Source: an uncultured Porphyromonadaceae bacterium (GTDB lineage: Bacteria > Bacteroidota > Bacteroidia > Bacteroidales > Muribaculaceae). From it: a stretch of 11,440 nt of DNA. Shown piece by piece: positions 6,348 through 11,440 of this stretch (the first letter of the stretch is position 1; every line of letters starts with the position of its first letter). Both the position numbers and the translations under genes were made by a program. The DNA lies in assembly GCA_947178655.1 (NCBI GenBank), contig CAMWZB010000013.1:1-11440 (forward strand), read 5' to 3'. Under the pieces are notes generated by a model. It saw only the letters and a list, made by a program, of their open reading frames with translations. It did not search any database and was not told the DNA's origin.

Positions 6348-7451
6348 TCACTTGACATGTACCCGTTCGGTGGGAGGAAGCTCTGAATTGCGGCGGTCAA
6401 CGGCCTCGATGACCTCATGCGCCAGATGCATGAAAGCCTGGGCGGAAGCCGTCGGCTCAAGAACTATCGGGCGTCCGGCGTCGGAGTGCTCGCCGATACC
6501 GGCCACGAGAGGAATCCGCGCCAGCACAGGCACCTCGAAGTCCGAGGCAAGGGCATCGACATCTTTCTCCTGTCCGAAGAGGTAGTAACGCTCGTCGGGA
6601 TGCTTCTCGGGCGTGAACCATGCCATATTGTCGACGATGCCGAGGACAGGCACGTTTATTTTCGAATCGCGGAACATGGCGATACCCTTCCGTGCATCGG
6701 CAAGCGCCACGAGCTGCGGCGTAGTGACCACTACGGCACCCGTCAGGCCGAGCGTCTGCACCAGAGTGAGGTGGATGGCGCTGGTGCCAGGAGGCATGTC
6801 GATGAGGAAGTAGTCGAGTTCGCCCCAGTCGGCCTGCTCTATAAGTTGCTTTAACGCATTCGATGCCATGGCGCCACGCCACACGGCGGCACTGTCACGG
6901 TCAATCAGCAAACCGATGGACAGAACCTTCACGCCGTAAGCCTCGGCCGGAATGATGAGGGCTCGACCGTCGACTTCGTGCATGAACAGCTCTGCATCCT
7001 CCACCCCGAACATCTTGGGGATGGACGGACCGAAGATATCGGCATCAAGCAGGCCCACTTTATAGCCCTCGGCGGCAAGCGCCACAGCGAGATTCGCAGC
7101 TACGGTGGACTTGCCCACACCGCCCTTGCCTGACGACACGGCCACGATGTTCTTCACTCCCGGCAGCACGGGCGCCTTGGCGGGAGCTGCCACAGGATTG
7201 CGGACGATTGTGTTGATTTCGACCTCTGCATCGGGGGCGGCCATATGTATGGCCGATTCGGCTGTCTTGAGTAGCGAAGCCTTGAATGGATCGGTGGCCT
7301 TCTCGAAGATTATACTGAAGGACACATGATTTCCGCTGATGCGGATATCATCCTCGACCATGTTCATTTCGATGAGATTCTTGCCCGTCCCGGGATAGCG
7401 GACCGTGGCGAGAGCATCGGTGATGAGAGAAGGATATAGTGTAGTGCTCAT
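6348..7451 (-). CDS. mrp: Mrp/NBP35-family iron-sulfur carrier ATPase
   Basis: The 367-residue product is a Mrp/ApbC P-loop ATPase, which in the family binds a bridging 4Fe-4S cluster at a dimer interface and delivers it to apo-proteins. Residues 1-85 form the MIP18-type (DUF59) domain. The deviant Walker A SGKGGVGKST is at 107-116, DADIFGPSIPKMFG at 136-149, and the Walker B-like FLIDMPPGTS at 215-224, followed by IHLTLVQT. In most family members a CXXC follows the GIVENM segment; here GIVDNMAWFTPEKHPDERYYLFG (271-293) has no cysteine at all. As far as I remember, Bacteroidetes homologues also carry WFTP here, so this is probably a lineage trait rather than damage. It starts at ATG 7451, 38 nt after trmB. 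Confidence 0.94.
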   Translation of the reverse strand: MSTTLYPSLITDALATVRYPGTGKNLIEMNMVEDDIRISGNHVSFSIIFEKATDPFKASLLKTAESAIHMAAPDAEVEINTIVRNPVAAPAKAPVLPGVKNIVAVSSGKGGVGKSTVAANLAVALAAEGYKVGLLDADIFGPSIPKMFGVEDAELFMHEVDGRALIIPAEAYGVKVLSIGLLIDRDSAAVWRGAMASNALKQLIEQADWGELDYFLIDMPPGTSAIHLTLVQTLGLTGAVVVTTPQLVALADARKGIAMFRDSKINVPVLGIVDNMAWFTPEKHPDERYYLFGQEKDVDALASDFEVPVLARIPLVAGIGEHSDAGRPIVLEPTASAQAFMHLAHEVIEAVDRRNSELPPTERVHVK

Positions 7452-7489
7452 ATGCTGTGCTTTTAATCTTTATTACAATCTTGCGCCGG

Positions 7490-8281
7490 TCAGTCATCGG
7501 CCTCAGCGTCGCTGTCGTCGAGCATCTGCGGACACTCGATGTAGCCGCGGGAATAGCTGCGATAAGTGTCGAAGGCGATATCCGCGGCTTCAGGAGGCTC
7601 CTGCAGCGAAGGCTCAGTCCCCGGACGGAAGGCAAAGTACTTTATGGTGAGTCCGCGGTCGAGCCACTGCTGCTCGTAGTGGGTGCGGATGTTCAGGATG
7701 GGGTCATCCTCAGGCAGTACGGCATAGAGGTCGGGAGTATCCGTGAGTATCTCCAGCCCGTTGTGACGCGCCATCATGCCCGTGTATGCGTATAGGAACG
7801 GACTGTCCGTCTTAAGATGGACCACTCCTCCCGGAGCGAGGATGCGGCGGTACATCTCCATGAAGCGCGTACCCGTCAGGCGCTTGTTCACCTTCTTCAT
7901 TTGAGGGTCGGGGAACGTGATCCATATTTCGGCCACTTCTCCGGGAGCGAAGAAGTACTCCAGCAGCTCTATGGACGTGCGCAGGAAGGCCACATTGGTC
8001 ATCTCCTGACGCATGGCCGCAGTGGCTCCGGCCCAGATGCGCGCACCCTTGATGTCTATGCCGATGAAATTCTTCCCGGCGAACCGGCGGCCCAGCCCTA
8101 CGGTGTACTCGCCCTTGCCGCAGCCGAGCTCAAGCACTATGGGGTTGCTGTTATGGAAGAAATCCTCATGCCACCGTCCTTTGAGCGGGAAGCCGCTCTC
8201 ACGGACAACCCCGAAAGGATATTGCAGTACAAGCGGATTGCCTTCGAGTTCTTTGAATTTACGCAGTTTGTTCTTTCCCAC
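7490..8281 (-). CDS. trmB: tRNA (guanine-N7)-methyltransferase
   Basis: TrmB places N7-methylguanosine at position 46 of tRNA variable loops using S-adenosylmethionine. The SAM motif is VLELGCGKGEYT (49-60), followed by GIDIKGARIW (74-83). The family signature IWITFPDPQMKKVNKRLT (119-136) has Gln where proteobacterial enzymes have Trp, a form I associate with Bacteroidetes. LKTDSPFLYAYT (156-167) and TKYE-like THYEQQW (200-206) complete the tRNA-binding face. At 263 residues it is longer than the usual 210-240; the extra part is an acidic C-terminal tail ending DDSDAEADD. The start is GTG at 8281, since MGKNKLRKF is the conserved beginning and no in-frame ATG lies upstream nearby. It lies 30 nt after the LRR gene on the same strand. 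Confidence 0.95.
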   Translation of the reverse strand: MGKNKLRKFKELEGNPLVLQYPFGVVRESGFPLKGRWHEDFFHNSNPIVLELGCGKGEYTVGLGRRFAGKNFIGIDIKGARIWAGATAAMRQEMTNVAFLRTSIELLEYFFAPGEVAEIWITFPDPQMKKVNKRLTGTRFMEMYRRILAPGGVVHLKTDSPFLYAYTGMMARHNGLEILTDTPDLYAVLPEDDPILNIRTHYEQQWLDRGLTIKYFAFRPGTEPSLQEPPEAADIAFDTYRSYSRGYIECPQMLDDSDAEADD

Positions 8282-8311
8282 GATGAGAGTATGTAGAGTG
8301 TGTATATTTTC

Positions 8312-9787
8312 TTATCTTGCTATCTTGAGTGTCGCAGTCCGGCCGTCGGTGAGCGTGCAGGCCACCAGATAGACGGCATCGGCGTGAGCGGATGTGTCCA
8401 CCGACACTCGCTCTGACCTCACTACGATGTCCTCCAGCAGGCTTCCCGAAACAGTGAACAGCCGAAGGCCGGCGATTGTTGCGCCTGACGCCTCTACAAT
8501 CAGAAGCGCACCCTCGAAGCGGCCGCGGAGACCCGACGACACGATGGCAAGATGCTCGTCGGTCGTAGTGCCCTGTATGTCGAAGTCCTGCCACTGAGGT
8601 GCCGACCGGAACGCGTCGATGGCCGAGGCCGATGCTATAAGCACCACCTTCGGACGCTCTATGCCCTTGAACACATCAGTGCCAAGCTCAGGCACCGCAT
8701 CAAGGGCCGTAGCGTCTATGTGCGACAGTGCTGTCATGCCCTCCATCGCTCCGTCGCCGATGACGGAAAGCGAACCCGGAAGTTTCAGACCGCTTGCCCC
8801 GGAGTCCTTCAGTGCGTAGCGTCCGACCGTCTCAAGTCCGGTGCCGAGATTCACGGCACTGAGCGACGCAGCCCCGGCAAGCATATAATCAGAGTACTCC
8901 TCAAGCCTGTCAGGCATCGTGAGCACCGACAGCGACGGACAGTCGAAGAAGAGGCCCTCCCCTACCGACGACACCGACACCGGAAGCACAGCCTCCGACA
9001 GCTTGCCGCAGTGTGCGAACGCCCAGCTGCCGACCGTTCTGAGCGCTGTCGAGGCACTCATGTCGACTGTCCTGAGGCCCGAATTGTCGAAGGCCTCAGA
9101 GCCGATACTGCCGAGCTTCTTGCCGAAGCCGAAAGCCGTCAGCGATCCGCACGACTCGAACGCTCCTTTGCCGATGACGGCCACATCTTCCGACCCTGAC
9201 ACTACAGCCAGCGACGGACAGTCGGCGAACATCATCTCAGTCACATCAGCCACTCCGGCAAGGTCTGCCGCAGCCAGCGACGGGCAATTGTGGAACACAT
9301 ACCCGCCATAGACCGCCGACGGAGCCAGACTGACTTTAGTGAGACCCGGACATGCCGCGAATGCAGCCATCCCGACCGACACGGTCTCTGACGGAAGCGC
9401 AAGCTCCGTGATGCCGGAGCCGGCGAAAGCGTATTCGCCTATCGCGAAACGACCGGACGGAAACACTACCGTCCTCACCGGCGAACCGGCGAAAGAGCCG
9501 TCAGGGATGGTGGCGCCGGGCCACGACGTGCGGCCTCCGACGGCACAGCCGTCATAAGCAGTTATGGTGACACCCGCGAGGTCGACCGCACGCAGCGACG
9601 GCATCGAAGACCCCATAAAGAAAAAATCTGAAGCATCAGCAGTGCCGGTCAGCCGTAAGTCGGTCACCGCCGACGGATCCGTCAGCAGAGCCGAAAGCTC
9701 ACCGGCTCGACACGCCACATCAAGCGCCGAAAGTGACAGCGCCGGACAGGCACTCAGTAATATCGCAGTGATGAAATGTCGGGACAT
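8312..9787 (-). CDS. Secreted BspA-type leucine-rich-repeat protein
   Basis: The 491-residue product begins with a signal peptide (MSRHFITAILLSACPALSLSA). From about 95 to 400 it carries repeats of about 23 residues of the BspA/LRR_5 type, with units such as AFAACPGLTKVSLAPSAV, VFHNCPSLAAADLAG, AFESCGSLTAFGFG and LFFDCPSLSVLTMP. Such proteins are surface or secreted binding proteins in Bacteroidetes. The C-terminal 70 residues (GLRLFTVSGSLLEDI, DAVYLVACTLTDGRTATLKIAR) look like a degenerate type IX secretion sorting domain. LSAC is also a lipobox-like string, so a lipoprotein is an alternative. An in-frame ATG lies at 9802, but the promoter at 9814-9845 predicts a start site near 9808, leaving almost no leader; the ATG at 9787 is preferred. 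It heads the long - strand operon. Confidence 0.88.
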   Translation of the reverse strand: MSRHFITAILLSACPALSLSALDVACRAGELSALLTDPSAVTDLRLTGTADASDFFFMGSSMPSLRAVDLAGVTITAYDGCAVGGRTSWPGATIPDGSFAGSPVRTVVFPSGRFAIGEYAFAGSGITELALPSETVSVGMAAFAACPGLTKVSLAPSAVYGGYVFHNCPSLAAADLAGVADVTEMMFADCPSLAVVSGSEDVAVIGKGAFESCGSLTAFGFGKKLGSIGSEAFDNSGLRTVDMSASTALRTVGSWAFAHCGKLSEAVLPVSVSSVGEGLFFDCPSLSVLTMPDRLEEYSDYMLAGAASLSAVNLGTGLETVGRYALKDSGASGLKLPGSLSVIGDGAMEGMTALSHIDATALDAVPELGTDVFKGIERPKVVLIASASAIDAFRSAPQWQDFDIQGTTTDEHLAIVSSGLRGRFEGALLIVEASGATIAGLRLFTVSGSLLEDIVVRSERVSVDTSAHADAVYLVACTLTDGRTATLKIAR

Positions 9788-9813
9788 TTTGAATTCTATC
9801 ATTTTTTATGGCA

Positions 9814-9845
9814 CAAAATTACTCATTTTCCGCCGTCCCACCAAG
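9814..9845 (-). promoter_or_regulatory. Promoter of the LRR-trmB-mrp operon
   Basis: On the - strand CTTG (9845-9842), 20 nt spacing, then TAATTTTG (9821-9814), matching the TAnnTTTG -7 box with a 3-of-4 -33 box. The start site is expected near 9808, about 20 nt before the ATG at 9787. No other consensus promoter was found in the gaps down to 3993. Confidence 0.6.
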
Positions 9846-9925
9846 TTCACCACCCCGAGACTCTCTCGAAAGAGGCGCAAAAGAAGCCCGAAATAGGCTT
9901 CAACATCAAAAAAAATCGTTAATTC

Positions 9926-9956
9926 TTTGCAGATTGCCGAAAAAGGGGTAACTTTG
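9926..9956 (+). promoter_or_regulatory. Promoter of the yceD-rpmF operon
   Basis: TTTG (9926-9929), 19 nt spacing, then TAACTTTG (9949-9956): a full match to the Bacteroidetes TTTG-N19-21-TAnnTTTG promoter. The start site is expected near 9961-9964, giving a leader of about 20 nt before the ATG at 9982. This is as expected for a strongly expressed ribosomal-protein operon. It is divergent from the LRR promoter, with 80 nt between the two -33 boxes. Confidence 0.75.
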
Positions 9957-9981
9957 CAGAGTTTTTTCACACCACACCTAA

Positions 9982-10581
9982 ATGGGAAAGTTCACTGCAT
10001 TCAAATTACCGCTCAAGAGCCTTGGCGTCGGAACGCATCAGTTCGACTACAAGCTCGACAAGCAGTTCTTCACCAACATGGAGAGCGCCGATGTCCACGA
10101 CGCCGACCTTGACGTCCACCTCACCGTGGTCTACAAGGGCGACTTCTACGACCTCACGTTCGCCATCACGGGCGACGTCACGCTCATTTGCGACCGATGC
10201 CTCGATGACCTGCACTTCCCCATCGACGCTTCATACCACATCACCGTCAAGTATGGCGACGACTACAACGACGACAGCGACGAAGTCCTCGAGATTCCCG
10301 AGTCCGACGCTACTCTCAACGTCGCATACATGATATACGACACCGTCGTGCTGGCGATACCGATGAAGCACGTTCACCCTCTCGGCAAGTGTAACCGGCA
10401 GATGAGCGCAATGCTGAAGAAACACCGTTCGCGGGCCGAAGGCGAAGACGCCGACCTCGAGAACGAACTCATCGACGAAATCGACAATATCGACGCCGGA
10501 CTTTCTGACGGGACCGAAGCTACCGACCCCAGATGGAACGCATTGAGAAAACTCTCTTCCGACGACAACTTTACAGAATAA
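9982..10581 (+). CDS. yceD: YceD/DUF177 family protein, rRNA accumulation
   Basis: The 199-residue product belongs to the DUF177/YceD family, whose E. coli and plant members are needed for accumulation of 23S rRNA; it is cytosolic. Diagnostic parts are a beta-rich N-terminal half (1-95) with the CDRCLD motif (C70 and C73) after GDVTLI, the acidic loop 92-104, AYMIYDTVVLAIPMKHVHP (115-133) with GKCN (C137), and the closing DPRWNALRKL (182-191). The region 151-175 is strongly acidic. The ATG is the first after the promoter at 9926-9956, and MGKFTAFKLPLKSL fits the usual family start. It is followed 21 nt later by rpmF, the classic yceD-rpmF pair, which supports the assignment and a role in large-subunit assembly. 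Confidence 0.92.
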   Translation: MGKFTAFKLPLKSLGVGTHQFDYKLDKQFFTNMESADVHDADLDVHLTVVYKGDFYDLTFAITGDVTLICDRCLDDLHFPIDASYHITVKYGDDYNDDSDEVLEIPESDATLNVAYMIYDTVVLAIPMKHVHPLGKCNRQMSAMLKKHRSRAEGEDADLENELIDEIDNIDAGLSDGTEATDPRWNALRKLSSDDNFTE

Positions 10582-10602
10582 AAAACCATAGAATAAAGAA
10601 CA

Positions 10603-10788
10603 ATGGCACATCCTAAACGCAAACAATCAAAGACCCGTACCGCCAAGCGTCGTACCCATGACAAGGCTGTAGCCCCCACGCTGGCACTTTGCCCCAACTG
10701 CGGTGCATGGCACATCTATCACACCGTATGCGGCGAATGTGGTTACTACCGCGGAAAGCAGGCTATCGTCAAAGACGAAGCTATCTGA
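10603..10788 (+). CDS. rpmF: 50S ribosomal protein L32
   Basis: The 61-residue product is ribosomal protein L32, of normal length. It begins MAHPKRKQSKTRTAKRR, the conserved basic rRNA-binding N-terminus, and carries a complete zinc-ribbon: CPNC (C30, C33) and CGEC (C43, C46). All four ligands are retained, so this is the zinc-binding form. It is co-transcribed with yceD from the promoter at 9926-9956. A 70-nt hairpin starts 34 nt after its stop and may end or stabilise the rpmF transcript before fabH. Confidence 0.98.
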   Translation: MAHPKRKQSKTRTAKRRTHDKAVAPTLALCPNCGAWHIYHTVCGECGYYRGKQAIVKDEAI

Positions 10789-10822
10789 TTCGATTCGTCT
10801 CAGACGCAATCCGGTGTCAGGC

Positions 10823-10892
10823 ACAGAATTCCTTGCGCCGTCCGTAATCTTTGACTATTCAGAGAATACGGCGGCATAAGGACTAATTCTGT
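10823..10892. repeat. Long imperfect inverted repeat (hairpin) between rpmF and fabH
   Basis: The 70 nt fold almost completely on themselves. The outer arms ACAGAATT (10823-10830) and AATTCTGT (10885-10892) are perfect. CCTT pairs with AAGG (10878-10881) after a 3-nt bulge. GCCG (10837-10840) pairs with CGGC (10872-10875), CCGTA (10842-10846) with TACGG (10867-10871), and TCTTTGA (10848-10854) with TCAGAGA (10859-10865), around the loop CTAT. In all there are 29 pairs with two mismatches and two bulges. No U-tract follows. It could be a transcript-end stabiliser, an RNase III site or a small MITE/REP-like element; no target-site duplication is visible. Confidence 0.7.
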
Positions 10893-10966
10893 ATCTATAC
10901 GCCAATTATAAGCCGCATCTACCTCTCTCTCTTTTTCCCCTGTTTAATACTCATTCCACTACATAT

Positions 10967-11440
10967 ATGCTCAACGCCCGTATTTCCGGCATAGCCGCAT
11001 ACCTCCCCGACGACATCCTCGACAACGAGATGCTCTCGAAGATGGTTGACACCAACGACGAGTGGATTACCACCCGAGTGGGCATCAAGGAGCGACACAT
11101 CCTCAACATGCCCGGAAAAGGCTCGTCCTATCTCGGCATCAAGGCCGTCGAGAAGCTCCTGGACGAATACAAGGTAAATCCCGACGAAATAGACGTACTA
11201 ATCTGCGCCACATCGAATCCCGACTACCGGTTCCCATCCACCGGCTCGATCATCGTCGAAGGCGCCGGTCTCAAGAACGCATACTCTTACGACATGGAAG
11301 CCGCTTGCGCAGGCTTCATAATCGCACTTCAGGAAGCAAGGGCATACATCTGCTCAGGCATTTACAAGAAAGTGCTCATCGTCTGCACCGAGAAGATGTC
11401 ATCGATGGTTAACTACAAGGACCGCTCCACCTGTCCCCTC
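10967..11440 (+). CDS. fabH: 3-oxoacyl-ACP synthase III, 5' portion
   Basis: FabH condenses acetyl-CoA with malonyl-ACP to start type II fatty-acid synthesis in the cytosol. The frame runs off the right edge: 158 of about 330 residues are visible. The thiolase-fold start ARISGIAAYLPDDILDN (4-20), TNDEWITTRVGIKERHI (29-45) and ATSNPDYRFPSTGSII (81-96) are typical. The active-site cysteine is C114 in DMEAACAGF (109-117), followed by KVLIVCTEKMSSMV; the catalytic His and Asn lie outside the window. The ATG at 10967 gives the normal N-terminus. It lies 178 nt after rpmF with no TAnnTTTG promoter of its own seen, so readthrough from the yceD promoter past the hairpin is likely. Unlike the E. coli order, plsX is not between rpmF and fabH. 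Confidence 0.97.
   Translation, partial: MLNARISGIAAYLPDDILDNEMLSKMVDTNDEWITTRVGIKERHILNMPGKGSSYLGIKAVEKLLDEYKVNPDEIDVLICATSNPDYRFPSTGSIIVEGAGLKNAYSYDMEAACAGFIIALQEARAYICSGIYKKVLIVCTEKMSSMVNYKDRSTCPL

Noticed and set aside
6417..6854. 145-codon open frame on the + strand
   Set aside because: Antisense to the Mrp ATPase domain; no domain or start context.
8552..9199. 215-codon open frame on the + strand
   Set aside because: Antisense to the repeat region of the LRR protein. The periodic composition is inherited from the repeats on the other strand.
9883..9901. 6-bp inverted repeat GAAGCC/GGCTTC between the divergent promoters
   Set aside because: Short, without a tail typical of terminators, and a chance match of this size is likely. 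It could be an operator, but nothing else supports that.

Overview
The window looks like a chromosomal housekeeping segment of a Bacteroidales bacterium, most likely a gut Muribaculaceae-type organism. Reasons: the DUF4924 protein, a secreted BspA-type leucine-rich-repeat protein with a type IX-like C-terminus, TrmB with FPDPQ in place of FPDPW, a Mrp protein without its CXXC, the yceD-rpmF-fabH order, and several promoters of the Bacteroidetes form TTTG-N19/20-TAnnTTTG. The genus call is inference. No mobile element, CRISPR array, tRNA or rRNA was seen.

Left part (1-2442, + strand): the 3' end of a TPR protein, a hairpin with a T-rich tail, then a tight pair of DUF4924 protein and GNAT/FemAB-like acyltransferase 5 nt apart. 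A perfect 12-bp hairpin (2471-2498) separates this pair from a convergent, membrane-anchored GT2-like glycosyltransferase (2522-3706, - strand) whose DXD region is degenerate.

Middle (3707-9821, - strand): an AT-rich 286-nt gap holds a strong - strand terminator and, just upstream of it, a consensus - strand promoter. Together they outline a possible noncoding RNA of about 120 nt. Right of it lies a seven-gene - strand run. In transcription order these are BspA-like LRR protein, trmB (tRNA m7G46), mrp (Fe-S carrier ATPase), aroQ (shikimate pathway), an NAD-dependent epimerase, a small three-helix membrane protein and an O-methyltransferase. The last five are separated by 1-7 nt or overlap, so they are probably translationally coupled. 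A promoter sits in front of the LRR gene, and the only intrinsic terminator found is the one at 3790-3829.

Right part (9822-11440, + strand): a second consensus promoter, divergent from the LRR promoter, drives yceD-rpmF and probably fabH, the common coupling of ribosome assembly with fatty-acid synthesis. A 70-nt, almost fully paired hairpin lies between rpmF and fabH. fabH runs off the right edge.

The genes are mostly recognisable core genes. The less expected items are the two intergenic RNA-like structures, the degenerate GT2 motif, the unknown small membrane protein, and a surface LRR gene at the head of a housekeeping operon.
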